Positions 15,730 to 24,358 of a stretch of DNA of 64,000 bases are shown piece by piece. Under the pieces are notes generated by a model. It saw only the letters and a list, made by a program, of their open reading frames with translations. It searched no databases and had not been told where the DNA came from. Numbering within the stretch: the first letter of the stretch is position 1; every line of letters begins with the position of its first letter. Origin of the DNA: JAZTYK01 sp045636925. GTDB taxonomy: Bacteria; Bacillota; Clostridia; Oscillospirales; Butyricicoccaceae. The stretch lies in assembly GCA_045636925.1 (NCBI GenBank), contig JAZTYK010000006.1, positions 1-64,000 of the forward strand. The letters are read 5' to 3'. The translations under genes and the position numbers were made by a program.

Positions 15730-16671
15730 TCAGGCTTCCAGCTGCTTCTTGTAAGCGGCCAGTTCTTCCTGGTTTGCCATGATGAAGTGACCTTCCTCGA
15801 TTTCCACCCACTGAGGCTTATCAGTTTCATAGTGATGGCAAGAGGGATCGTAGACTTCCAGAACCTTCTTCTTCTCAGAATCGGGATCGGGCATGGGAAT
15901 TGCAGACAGCAGAGCACGAGTGTAGGGATGCAGAGGATGTGCAAACAACTTCTCGGTCTCAGCCAGTTCTACGATAACACCCTTATGGATAACTGCGATA
16001 CGATCACAGATGAAACGCATGACAGACAGGTCGTGAGCAATGAACAGATAAGTCAAGCCACGTTCCTTCTGCAGGCGGCTCATCAGGTTCAGAACCTGAG
16101 CACGAATGGAAACGTCCAGAGCGGAGATGGGTTCGTCAGCGATAATGAACTCAGGCTCCATAATCAGGCTACGTGCGATACCGATACGCTGACGCTGACC
16201 ACCGGAAAACTCGTGGGGGAAGCGGCTAGCAAACTCGGGCAGCAGACCTACCTCGCTCAGAGCGGTAGACACCTTATCGGTGCGCTCCTGACGAGAAATG
16301 CCCTTCTTAACGTTGATCAGACCTTCGGAGACAATGTAGTCAACCTTGGCACGTTCGTTCAGAGAGGCCATGGGATCCTGGAAGATCATCTGGATCTGCT
16401 GGGTAACCTGCTTATCCAGTGCACGGCTGATTTTGCCGTTGATCTTCTGACCCTTGAAGATAACCTCACCAGCAGAGGTGGGGTTGATACGGATGATGGC
16501 ACGGCCGATGGTGGTCTTACCGGAACCGGATTCACCTACCAGACCGAAGGTCTCACCCTTGTAGATGTCAAAGCTGACGCCCTTAACAGCGACAAACTTT
16601 TTGCGGCGGCTACCAAAAGTAACCTCCAGATCCTTTACGCTGAGGATAACCTCGCCTAACTGCTTAGCCAT
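15730..16671 (-). CDS. oppF: Peptide ABC transporter ATPase, OppF type (operon 1)
   Basis: A 313-residue ATPase of an oligopeptide importer. It has Walker A (GESGSGKTT, about 46-54), signature SGGQRQR, Walker B LIMEPEFIIADEP, and the C-terminal Opp/Dpp extension (HPLHPYTRALLSAIPMPDP) that in many relatives carries an iron-sulfur cluster; here that region has only CHHYETDK, so a full cluster is doubtful. The start codon overlaps the last bases of the oppD stop, showing tight coupling. It pairs with OppD to energise the OppBC permease. Confidence 0.93.
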   Translation of the reverse strand: MAKQLGEVILSVKDLEVTFGSRRKKFVAVKGVSFDIYKGETFGLVGESGSGKTTIGRAIIRINPTSAGEVIFKGQKINGKISRALDKQVTQQIQMIFQDPMASLNERAKVDYIVSEGLINVKKGISRQERTDKVSTALSEVGLLPEFASRFPHEFSGGQRQRIGIARSLIMEPEFIIADEPISALDVSIRAQVLNLMSRLQKERGLTYLFIAHDLSVMRFICDRIAVIHKGVIVELAETEKLFAHPLHPYTRALLSAIPMPDPDSEKKKVLEVYDPSCHHYETDKPQWVEIEEGHFIMANQEELAAYKKQLEA

Positions 16672-17717
16672 TAAGCCTGACCTCCTCTCCGGATGTTACG
16701 GATGTTCTTGATGGCAGCGGGGGGCTCGATTTTGGGAGCTCTGGGATCCAGCAGCCAGGTGCGAGCCTTATGGGTGGGGCTCACTTCGAAGTAAGGAGGA
16801 CGATGCAGGAAGTCGATCTTCAGTGCCTGAGGATTACGAGCTGCGAAAGCATCGCCGCGCAGGGGATGGAACAGGTTGGGAGGAGTACCCTTGATGGCGT
16901 ACAGATCCTCGCCCTTGATGCCCAGCTGGGGCAGAGAGGACAGCAGAGCCCAAGTGTAGGGATGCTTGGGATCGTAGAACACTTCTTCACAGGTACCGAT
17001 CTCAACGATGTCACCGGCATACATAACTGCAATACGGTCGGCCACGTTTGCAACAACGCCCAGGTCGTGGGTGATGTAGATGGTGGTCATATCGTAGCGA
17101 TTCTTCAGGTCCTTGATCAGGCCCAGGATCTGTGCCTGGATGGTAACGTCCAGAGCAGTGGTGGGCTCGTCGCAGATCAGAATCTTGGGGTTACAAGCCA
17201 TAGCGATAGCGATAACAACACGCTGACGCATACCGCCGGAGAACTCGTGGGGATACTGGGTGTAGCGGCGCTCGGGATCAGGGATACCAACGTCGTCGAT
17301 GATCTCGATGGCGCGCTTCTTGGCCTCTTCGCCCTGCAGGCCCTGGTGCAGCTTCAGAGATTCCTCGATCTGCCAGCCAATGGTCTTCAGGGGGTTCAGA
17401 GAGGTCATGGGATCCTGCATAACCAGAGCAATTTCCTTGCCGCGGATCTGCAGCCAATCCTTATCGGTCTTGAACTGAGCCAGATCCATGCCATTGTACA
17501 TGATCTCGCCCTGGTCGACCCAGCCGTTCTTATCCAGCAGGCCGATGAAGTTCTTAACGAATACGGACTTACCGGAGCCGGACTCACCAACGATGGCCAG
17601 GCTCTCGCCCTTGTACAGGTCCATGGAGATGCCGCGCAGAGCGTGCAGCACCTTGCCGCGGAGGCTAAACTTTACATGCAAGTCTTTGACAGACAGAATG
17701 ACTTCTTTGTTTTCCAT
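16671..17717 (-). CDS. oppD: Peptide ABC transporter ATPase, OppD type (operon 1)
   Basis: A 348-residue ATPase with Walker A GESGSGKSV (about 42-50), signature SGGMRQR, Walker B and the Opp C-terminal domain (PKHPYTWALLSSLPQLG). The usual four-cysteine cluster of OppD relatives is absent: the tail reads RNPQALKIDFLHRPPYFEVS. It sits 14 bases after oppC and overlaps oppF by one base. It is the partner of OppF at 15730-16671. Confidence 0.93.
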   Translation of the reverse strand: MENKEVILSVKDLHVKFSLRGKVLHALRGISMDLYKGESLAIVGESGSGKSVFVKNFIGLLDKNGWVDQGEIMYNGMDLAQFKTDKDWLQIRGKEIALVMQDPMTSLNPLKTIGWQIEESLKLHQGLQGEEAKKRAIEIIDDVGIPDPERRYTQYPHEFSGGMRQRVVIAIAMACNPKILICDEPTTALDVTIQAQILGLIKDLKNRYDMTTIYITHDLGVVANVADRIAVMYAGDIVEIGTCEEVFYDPKHPYTWALLSSLPQLGIKGEDLYAIKGTPPNLFHPLRGDAFAARNPQALKIDFLHRPPYFEVSPTHKARTWLLDPRAPKIEPPAAIKNIRNIRRGGQA

Positions 17718-17731
17718 GTGTCGTTACCTCC

Positions 17732-18778
17732 TTATACGTGATTTCGAGGATCGGATGCATCTGCGAAGGCGTTACCAACGATGTAGAAGCAGATGGTAAT
17801 AACACTCAAGAAGATGCAAGGAATGATCAGCTGGTAACGCATGGAGGGCAGCATCATGTAAGCTCGACCTGCGTTGGCCAGACTGCCCAGAGAGGGGATC
17901 GTGGGAGGCAGACCCAGACCGATGTATGCCATGAAGGCCTCGGAGCCAATGGCACCGGGAATTGCCAGTGCCAAACGCAGCATGATGACAGAGACCATCT
18001 GGGGCAGCAGGTTCTTCATGATGACACGGTAAGTGGGAGTGCCCAGGCAGCGAGATGCCAGGTTAAAGTCACGGTCACGGATCATCAGGGTCAGGTTACG
18101 GATGAAACGAGCCATACCCATCCAGCCGGTAACACACATAGCGATGATCAGCGAAGTGACGCTGGGAGACATGACGTAGGTAGCCAGAATCAGGATGATT
18201 GTGCTGGGAATGTTGCTTAGCACATTGTATGCCTCAGTCAGAATAAAGTCCAGCTGACGGACATAACCCCAGATCATACCAACTGCGATACCGACCACTG
18301 CATTGATGATGGCAACGGTAAAGCCGATGAACAGAGAGTTGCGGGTACCCTCCCACATATTGGACCAGATATCCTGGCCAATGCCGTTGGTGCCGAACCA
18401 GAACTGGCCATTAGGCTGGATGTCTGCCATAGGCATGCCTTCTTCATCCAAATGACACCAGGTAGGATCTGCCTGGTTGGGCAGCAGGGGCTGAATGTAG
18501 GTGAAAGCCAGCATCAGACCCAGAATGATCAGCATGGCCATAGCGGTCTTGTTCTTGAAGAACATACGAACTGTACTACCCCAATAGGAATAGTTGGAAT
18601 AACCGGTACGCTCGGCTTCTTCCTCGTCGTAAGGAACGACCTCGAACTGGTCTTCGCCCAGAGCTGCGATTTCTTCTTCGTTCAGCTGATCCTTATCCTC
18701 CACAGCTACCTGCAGATTTTCCAGCAGGCTTTCTTCCAGGCTTGCAGCCTTTTTCTCAGAAACAGAAAACTTGCTCAT
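17732..18778 (-). CDS. oppC: Peptide ABC transporter permease, OppC type (operon 1)
   Basis: A 348-residue permease. A 90-residue acidic cytosolic N-terminus precedes TM1 (MAMLIILGLMLAFTYI), then a short periplasm-side loop with FGTNGIGQDIWSNMWEG, which is the family's GTD-x-x-GRD-like motif, and five further helices. The EAA-type coupling loop is near the FNLASRCLGTPTYRVIMKNL segment. The start at 18778 overlaps the oppB stop. The acidic N-terminal extension is longer than usual. Confidence 0.92.
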   Translation of the reverse strand: MSKFSVSEKKAASLEESLLENLQVAVEDKDQLNEEEIAALGEDQFEVVPYDEEEAERTGYSNYSYWGSTVRMFFKNKTAMAMLIILGLMLAFTYIQPLLPNQADPTWCHLDEEGMPMADIQPNGQFWFGTNGIGQDIWSNMWEGTRNSLFIGFTVAIINAVVGIAVGMIWGYVRQLDFILTEAYNVLSNIPSTIILILATYVMSPSVTSLIIAMCVTGWMGMARFIRNLTLMIRDRDFNLASRCLGTPTYRVIMKNLLPQMVSVIMLRLALAIPGAIGSEAFMAYIGLGLPPTIPSLGSLANAGRAYMMLPSMRYQLIIPCIFLSVITICFYIVGNAFADASDPRNHV

Positions 18779-19719
18779 TAGCGGGATCCTCCCTTCTTGG
18801 TAAAGCTGATGCGGGGGTCAACGGCTGCCATCAGCAGGTCACCCAGCAGCAGGCCGATGATACCCAGAATGGAGAAGATCAGAACCAGCAGCTGAACCAG
18901 GCTGTTATCCTGAAGCTTAATGGACTGCACCAGCAGACCACCCAGGCCGTTGATGCCGTACAGGGACTCAACATAAATGGAGCCGGAGATGGTCAGCAGC
19001 AAAGAGCCGGGGATCTGGTTTACCATGGGAACCACGGAGTTGCGGAATACATGGCGGAACCAGATGGTGGTGTTGGGAACGCCCTTGGCACGAGCCAGCT
19101 TGATATAATCCTTGTTGGTTTCGTCCACCATGTAGCGACGCAGCCACATGGCGTAGCTGGAAATGGAGGGCAACGCCATGGAGATGACAGGCATAACCAT
19201 GGTCAAAGGCTGACCCTCTCGATACAGCATGGAACAACCCAGCATCAGTGTACCATAAGTTTGAATCAGCAGGAAATACACCGCATTGGGAACGGCCTGA
19301 ATGATCACGATATAAAGATTACCCAGTCTGTCCCAAACGCCGTTCTTTTTACGGGCCATCATGGCACCCAAAGCCATACCGATGGGCAAACTAACACCCA
19401 TAGAGAGCAGACCGAACTTAGCGGAGGTCTGGGCCATAGGACCAATGAACTCCGTAATAGGCACATTTCGACGGTATTTATAAGAAATACCAAAATCTCC
19501 CGAAAAAAGCTGCTTAAAGAAGTTCAGCAGCTGAACGGGCAGCGGGTCGTTCAGACCCAGCTTTTCCAGACCATTGTTGATTTCTTCCGGAGACAACTTA
19601 TCAAAGTTGCTGAAATAACCTTCAATGGGCATTAAGCGGAGCAGGGAGAATACGACAGCAATAATGATCACGATGGTGACCAAAGAGCGGCCGATTCGCT
19701 CCAAAGCATATTTAAGCAT
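18778..19719 (-). CDS. oppB: Peptide ABC transporter permease, OppB type (operon 1)
   Basis: A 313-residue permease with six predicted helices. It begins MLKYALERIGRSLVTIVIII, the characteristic OppB/DppB start, and its coupling loop is DYIKLARAKGVPNTTIWFRH. The ATG at 19719 follows AAGGGG; a longer frame to 19806 has no site and covers a hairpin. With OppC it forms the transmembrane channel. Confidence 0.93.
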   Translation of the reverse strand: MLKYALERIGRSLVTIVIIIAVVFSLLRLMPIEGYFSNFDKLSPEEINNGLEKLGLNDPLPVQLLNFFKQLFSGDFGISYKYRRNVPITEFIGPMAQTSAKFGLLSMGVSLPIGMALGAMMARKKNGVWDRLGNLYIVIIQAVPNAVYFLLIQTYGTLMLGCSMLYREGQPLTMVMPVISMALPSISSYAMWLRRYMVDETNKDYIKLARAKGVPNTTIWFRHVFRNSVVPMVNQIPGSLLLTISGSIYVESLYGINGLGGLLVQSIKLQDNSLVQLLVLIFSILGIIGLLLGDLLMAAVDPRISFTKKGGSR

Positions 19720-19785
19720 GTGCAATACCCCTTTATAATAATGGGGAATCTCTTTATCCCCCAAATCGAATACCGATGAAAAGAA

Positions 19786-19816
19786 GTTATGCCCCGTGTC
19801 ATACACAGGGCATAAC
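19786..19816 (-). promoter_or_regulatory. Intercistronic stem-loop between oppA and oppB (operon 1)
   Basis: GTTATGCCC pairs with GGGCATAAC around an inner GTGT/ACAC. It is not followed by a proper T-run, so it is more likely to stabilise the upstream binding-protein message or partly attenuate than to terminate. A similar hairpin lies at the same place in operon 2. Confidence 0.65.
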
Positions 19817-19867
19817 TTCCTGCGTTTGCTTAGTTCTGAGTGAAACTTCGCGAAGAATCAGTAAAAA

Positions 19868-21892
19868 TTACTGACCCATCTTGGAATTCCAATCAGCCAG
19901 CTGCTGATCGAACTGCTCCTGAGTCATGGGAGTGGTATAGAGCCACTGGCCCTTGTAGCGGTTGGTGGCCTGGCCATAACCGGCATACTGACCCTCGAAG
20001 GTGTTCATGTGAGTGATCTGATAAGAACCACCGGTGATACCATAAGGAATAACCATAGCGTTCTCGATGTAGTAAGCCTCAGCCTTAGCGAAAGCTTCGA
20101 AGCGCTCATCCATGTCGCCAGTCTTCTGACGAGCAGCGGCTACCAGAGCCTCGTACTGATCGCTGATGGCCTTAACAGCGGGATTGGTGCTCTTGTTGGA
20201 GAAGTTGTAGGAGTTGCTGGTGGTGAAGGGATCAGCCCAGGTCTCGGGGTCAGCGTAGTCAGCGCCCCAGTTGCACTTCTCGAGATGATAGTTACCGTTA
20301 CGACGGCAAGCGTTCAGGAAGTCGGTACCGACGCCCTGCAGAACGACCTCGATGACATCCTTGCCAAACAGGGTCTCCAGCTGCTGCTTCAGCAGAACGC
20401 TCTCTTCACTCCAGCTGTCGGAAGAGCTGTTGTAGGACAGGACGCACTTGATGGGGAACTTAACGTTCTGAGCCTTCAGAGCGGTAACAGCCTTATCCAT
20501 GTAGGACTTGGCGGCATCCTTATCATAGCTGTCCTTGTTGACGATGTTGGCCAGACCGGCATAGGAGGTGTAGTCCTTACCGTTGTTGACATACTGGCCG
20601 CTGGGGGAGATGGTGTTCTTGATCAGCAGCTCGTAGTTGTCGGGATAGCCGATGGAGTACAGAGCCTTGCGGTTGATGGCATGGAACATAGCCTTACGGA
20701 AGTTTTCGTTGGCAACGCAGGTTGCCCATGCATCGTCATCAGCCTGAGTGATACCGGGCTGACGGCCAACTTCTGCTACACGAGGAACAAAGTTCAGGCA
20801 GTAGAAGTAGCTGTAATCAGCGGTAACACGGGTGGGAGTGACCTTATCCTTGATGGAGGGATCCTTCAGCTGGTCAGAGGTAACGCTGACACCGGAGATC
20901 TCGCCGTTCAGGTACAGGTTCAGGGAGTTGGAGGAATCGTCCACGCAGGTCTGGTTGATTTCGACGATGTGAACGTTGTCAGCATCCCAGTTGTTCTCGT
21001 TCTTGGTGTAGATACGCTTGGAGCCGGACTCGAAGGTGCTCAGGATGTAAGCACCGTTGTACCACATCTTCTCGTTGTCGGTACCATACTGCAGGCCGTG
21101 CTCTTCCAGCATAGCCTTAGCGGCGGGCCAATAGGTGCCGAAGCCCATAACGGTCAGGAAGTAGGGGCAGGGCTTCTCCAGGGTGTACTCAACGGTGTAC
21201 TTATCGACAGCCTTGATACCCACGGAATCAGCCTTGACTTCTTCAACCACGGTGTAGGTGATAGTGCCATCGTCGTTGTAGTTGATCTTTTCCAGGACGC
21301 CGTTTGCATCGATCACATAGCTGTCCTTAGCATCGCCGGAGGTCACTTCAGTGCCCTTTTCTACAGCAGCTACCAGAGCGCTGGTGTAGTTGTAGTATTC
21401 GGTAGCGTTGACCAGCATGCCACGGACCAGGTAGAAGTTGGAGGCATCGTTTGCAGCGTTGCAGACATAGTGCATAGCAGCAACATAGTCCTCAGCAACG
21501 ACTTCGTCCTTCTTAGCGCCGGTATGGTCATACCAATACTGGCCCTGCTTCAGCTTGAAGGTCCAGGTCTGGGTGCCATCGGCATTGGTCACGGGGGTGG
21601 GAACAGCCTCTGCGCCGCAGGCAACGATGCTGCCGTAAGCGTCGTTCTCAACCAGAGCATCGATGGTGTTGGCACCGATAACCAGGTTAGCGGTAGAACC
21701 GGTAACCAGATAGTTCAGGGTGTCAACCTCGGAGCTGTAAATGGCCTTGTAGACCTGCTCCTTAGCGATCTCACGACCGTCGGGACCGAACTTGCCGGTA
21801 CCGTCGGCAGAGCCAGTCTGGCCGCCGCCACAACCAGCCATTGCCATGCACAGCATTGCGACAGCCAGCAGAAGAGCGAGATACTTCTTCAT
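19868..21892 (-). CDS. oppA: Peptide-binding lipoprotein, OppA type (operon 1)
   Basis: A 674-residue solute-binding protein of the SBP_bac_5 family. The lipobox ends at Cys21 (MAMAGC), so it is lipid-anchored outside the membrane and delivers peptides to OppBC. The family signature lies in EDYVAAMHYVCNAANDASNF and VKADSVGIKAVDKYTVEYTL. The protein is somewhat larger than most OppA (about 540-600), with extra loops. GAAGGA precedes the ATG. It is the first and presumably most abundant product of the operon. Confidence 0.93.
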   Translation of the reverse strand: MKKYLALLLAVAMLCMAMAGCGGGQTGSADGTGKFGPDGREIAKEQVYKAIYSSEVDTLNYLVTGSTANLVIGANTIDALVENDAYGSIVACGAEAVPTPVTNADGTQTWTFKLKQGQYWYDHTGAKKDEVVAEDYVAAMHYVCNAANDASNFYLVRGMLVNATEYYNYTSALVAAVEKGTEVTSGDAKDSYVIDANGVLEKINYNDDGTITYTVVEEVKADSVGIKAVDKYTVEYTLEKPCPYFLTVMGFGTYWPAAKAMLEEHGLQYGTDNEKMWYNGAYILSTFESGSKRIYTKNENNWDADNVHIVEINQTCVDDSSNSLNLYLNGEISGVSVTSDQLKDPSIKDKVTPTRVTADYSYFYCLNFVPRVAEVGRQPGITQADDDAWATCVANENFRKAMFHAINRKALYSIGYPDNYELLIKNTISPSGQYVNNGKDYTSYAGLANIVNKDSYDKDAAKSYMDKAVTALKAQNVKFPIKCVLSYNSSSDSWSEESVLLKQQLETLFGKDVIEVVLQGVGTDFLNACRRNGNYHLEKCNWGADYADPETWADPFTTSNSYNFSNKSTNPAVKAISDQYEALVAAARQKTGDMDERFEAFAKAEAYYIENAMVIPYGITGGSYQITHMNTFEGQYAGYGQATNRYKGQWLYTTPMTQEQFDQQLADWNSKMGQ

Positions 21893-21974
21893 TGTGTTTT
21901 CCTTCTTTCATAGTATTTTTGTTGTTTCAGTGAACAACGATTTGCCACCAGCTTCCGTTCTGGTGGTATTTACA

Positions 21975-22003
21975 ATTTTATCACAGGTTTATCCAAAAGT
22001 AAA
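21975..22003 (-). promoter_or_regulatory. Probable promoter of opp operon 1
   Basis: TTTACT and TAAAAT with a 17-base spacer on the minus strand, about 75 bases before oppA. The 305-bp gap between oppA and cotJA holds this promoter on one side and the cotJ start signals on the other; nothing else was recognised. Confidence 0.55.
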
Positions 22004-22162
22004 TCGCGACTCATATGTCAAAGTGACAAATTCAGCATCAGTTTTTTGTCCAATGTGCACAAATTGTTTTGTTTTTTACATTTTTTGGGTCTATTGTATC
22101 AGTTTCTTTTTGTAAAAGGTCCTTTATCGATGCGATCAATGTAACATCTTCCTAACATTATG

Positions 22163-22170
22163 CATAGAAT
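22163..22170 (+). promoter_or_regulatory. Candidate -10 of a mother-cell sporulation promoter for cotJABC
   Basis: CATAGAAT resembles the sigma-E -10 (CATACAnT), and a weak TAACATC lies about 17 bases upstream. cotJ is sigma-E dependent in Bacillus. The match alone is weak. Confidence 0.3.
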
Positions 22171-22197
22171 ATGCTACTTTGAAAGGAGTGTTGCCCT

Positions 22198-22446
22198 TTG
22201 AATCGTTACGGAACAAACACTCGCTCCCGGATGCAAAGCATGCAAAACCAGTGTCCTAAGTCAGCCGCACCTCACAATTGGCAAAACTGCCGCATGGATA
22301 CCGAAGCCTTGCAGCCGCTGCCTTTGGCGATGACTTATGTGCCTGTGCAGACCTGGGGCGAAACCTACACACCGGAACAGGCTCTGTGCCGGGGAACTAT
22401 CTTTCCTGTGCTGGATCTGCCCTTTATGAGAGGAGGCTGCTGCTGA
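22198..22446 (+). CDS. cotJA: Spore coat-associated protein CotJA
   Basis: An 82-residue protein with the CotJA core TPEQALCRGTIFPVLDLPF. The TTG at 22198 is selected because GAAAGGAG lies eight bases upstream and the family core is in this frame. The stop overlaps the cotJB start by one base. In Bacillus CotJA is needed for CotJC to enter the spore coat. Confidence 0.88.
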   Translation: MNRYGTNTRSRMQSMQNQCPKSAAPHNWQNCRMDTEALQPLPLAMTYVPVQTWGETYTPEQALCRGTIFPVLDLPFMRGGCC

Positions 22447-22694
22447 TGAACCGAAGCGAATGTGCCCGTCGGGTATTTGAGTTGGGATTTGCGCTGGATG
22501 ATTTGGTATTATATCTGGATACGCATCCCGATTGCACCGCGGGACTTGAGATGTTTCAGACGCTGCTGTGCCAGTACAAAGCAGCAGTCGCCGCTTATGA
22601 AGCAGAAATTGCTCCCTTGCGGCAAAGCAGCGGAGAACGAGATGATTTTTGGCAGTGGGCCGAAAGCCCCGCCCCCTGGGAGGTGTGTGACTGA
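22446..22694 (+). CDS. cotJB: Spore coat protein CotJB
   Basis: An 82-residue protein starting MNRSECARRVFELGFALDDL and containing LYLDTHPDC and QYKAAVAAYE, matching the CotJB family (usually 80-95 residues). It is coupled to both neighbours by TGATG overlaps. AGAGGAGG lies just upstream of the ATG. It is thought to be an inner coat component of unknown chemistry. Confidence 0.9.
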   Translation: MNRSECARRVFELGFALDDLVLYLDTHPDCTAGLEMFQTLLCQYKAAVAAYEAEIAPLRQSSGERDDFWQWAESPAPWEVCD

Positions 22695-23308
22695 TGTTTG
22701 AGTATGAGAAACGACTGCAGTACCCGGTAAACATCCGGACACCGGACGCACGGACGGCAAAGATTATCATCACCCAGTACGGGGGTCCCGATGGAGAGCT
22801 GGGCGCGTCGATGCGGTATCTGTCCCAACGGTTTGCCATGCCTTATCGCAGAGTAGGCAATTTATTAACGGACATCGGCACAGAGGAATTAAATCACCTT
22901 GAAATCGTTGCCTCGGTGGTACATCAGCTGACCCGGAATCTTTCACCCGAACAGCTGCAGGCACAGGGGTTTGCCCCTTATTTTGTGGATCACACCACCG
23001 GGATCTATCCTGTAGATGCCAACGGTGTACCCTGGAGCGCTGCCACCATCCAGTCTACCGGAGATGTGATTGCCGATCTGCATGAAGATATGGCAGCAGA
23101 GCAAAAAGCAAGAAAAACCTATGACAATATTCTGCGCCTGGTGGATGACCCGGATGTATGCGATGTGATCAAGTTTTTGCGCGCCCGGGAGGTTGTGCAC
23201 TATCAGCGCTTTGGCGAAGCTTTGCGCTATGTGCAGGATCAGCTTGATTGCCGGAACTTCTATGCCTGCAATCCGGCCTTTGACAAATGTTGCGGAGACG
23301 GACAGTAA
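22694..23308 (+). CDS. cotJC: CotJC, manganese catalase-like spore coat protein
   Basis: A 204-residue ferritin-like protein. The di-metal ligands of manganese catalases appear in DGELGASMRYLSQRF (Glu), TEELNHLEI (Glu and His) and later DLHEDMAAEQKARKTYD and AREVVHYQRFGE. The order MFEYEKRLQYPV at the N-terminus is typical of CotJC. It probably protects spores from peroxide. It is the last gene of cotJABC and is followed by a terminator. Confidence 0.93.
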   Translation: MFEYEKRLQYPVNIRTPDARTAKIIITQYGGPDGELGASMRYLSQRFAMPYRRVGNLLTDIGTEELNHLEIVASVVHQLTRNLSPEQLQAQGFAPYFVDHTTGIYPVDANGVPWSAATIQSTGDVIADLHEDMAAEQKARKTYDNILRLVDDPDVCDVIKFLRAREVVHYQRFGEALRYVQDQLDCRNFYACNPAFDKCCGDGQ

Positions 23309-23315
23309 CCAACTT

Positions 23316-23343
23316 GGGGAGATGCGGTGCATCTCCCCTTTTT
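23316..23343 (+). terminator. cotJABC terminator
   Basis: A 10-bp stem (GGGGAGATGC/GCATCTCCCC) followed by five Ts. Confidence 0.9.
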
Positions 23344-23346
23344 ACA

Positions 23347-23385
23347 TAAAAAAGCTGCCCCTTGCTTTTGCAAAAGCAAGGGGCA
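23347..23385 (-). terminator. Terminator of the COG0523 GTPase pair
   Basis: A 15-bp perfect stem (arms 23356-23370 and 23371-23385) that on the minus strand ends in a run of Ts, 14 bases after the stop at 23400. Confidence 0.9.
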
Positions 23386-23399
23386 CATTGGTATATACA

Positions 23400-24347
23400 T
23401 TAATAGAAAGTAGCAACATCCTGCACCGGAGGCTGCGCCCGGGCGATGCGCAGAGGCTCCAGCACCGGTCCGCGCTTGCCATAAGCAGGGTGATTGCGGA
23501 TATCGATCCTGGCTTCCAGCATGATCCAGTCGCCGGCCTTGAGGGGCGGATTTTTTCCATCCCAGCTACAGGCAAAGCCCACAAACTCGATGTCATCCAC
23601 GCAGCAGGTCATTAAGTGACGGCCAAAGATAAAGCAACCCTTAGGCAGGCGCTTGTCCACGGCGGCACGGCCTTTGACGCGAATCACTTTGCCTTGATAT
23701 TTATCCAGTTCTTCGGCAATATCCCGATACCAAAGGGCAAACGCATCATCTGCGATTTCAATAATCGAAGCATCCAGATCAAAAGGCAGCGGGTCTTCAA
23801 TGTCATCATAAGACACTGCACCGTCTACCGTTTCATAGGCGATTTCGGCACGGCGGCTGATACCGCGGACAATCTTATGGTACTCCATCTTGTCCATCAC
23901 CGGTTCGAAACGGTTGAAGGCAATCAACTCGCAGGTCTTCAGCTTGTCTACCACCAGTTGGCGCATATTGGCATTATAGCCCAGAAATGTGCCGGCATCG
24001 GCCAGCATGATCTCTTGGTACACCGCCCAGCTTTCGGGCATATTCTGGTAGAGGCTGTCCAGCATCCACATACCGTTATACTCCACCACCACACGGTCGG
24101 CGGGGTACTTGCGGATCAGCTCTGCCAGATGCGCTTCGGTGAGATCTTCTTCATTTTCGATGACGGCAATATGCACATGCTTGCCGGAAAACTTGCCGGG
24201 ATCGTACTCTTCCACACCTTCTTCACACAGAAGCAGCAGCGTATGCTCGCCGGAATTAAAGCGGGGATCCTGCAGGGTTTCTTGAATGAACTTGGTCTTA
24301 CCGGCCTCTAAAAATCCGGTAAAAAGATATACGGGAATATCTGTCAT
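23400..24347 (-). CDS. COG0523 (CobW-like) GTPase fused to a DUF1980-like domain
   Basis: A 315-residue protein. The N-terminus has a P-loop (GFLEAGKT, 11-18) and a G3E-type GTPase fold, but the CxCC metal motif of classic metallochaperones is missing: the corresponding place reads LLLCEEGVEEYD. From about 215 the sequence (GKVIRVKGRAAVDKRLPKG, then MTCCVDDIEFVGFAC and AGDWIMLEARI) resembles the C-terminal DUF1980 domain of YcgQ-like (TIGR03943) proteins, which partner with YcgR permeases. AAGGGGG precedes the ATG. It lies 11 bases after the His-rich COG0523 gene. A regulatory or metal-delivery partner role is inferred. Confidence 0.75.
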   Translation of the reverse strand: MTDIPVYLFTGFLEAGKTKFIQETLQDPRFNSGEHTLLLLCEEGVEEYDPGKFSGKHVHIAVIENEEDLTEAHLAELIRKYPADRVVVEYNGMWMLDSLYQNMPESWAVYQEIMLADAGTFLGYNANMRQLVVDKLKTCELIAFNRFEPVMDKMEYHKIVRGISRRAEIAYETVDGAVSYDDIEDPLPFDLDASIIEIADDAFALWYRDIAEELDKYQGKVIRVKGRAAVDKRLPKGCFIFGRHLMTCCVDDIEFVGFACSWDGKNPPLKAGDWIMLEARIDIRNHPAYGKRGPVLEPLRIARAQPPVQDVATFY

Positions 24348-24358
24348 GACATGCCCCC

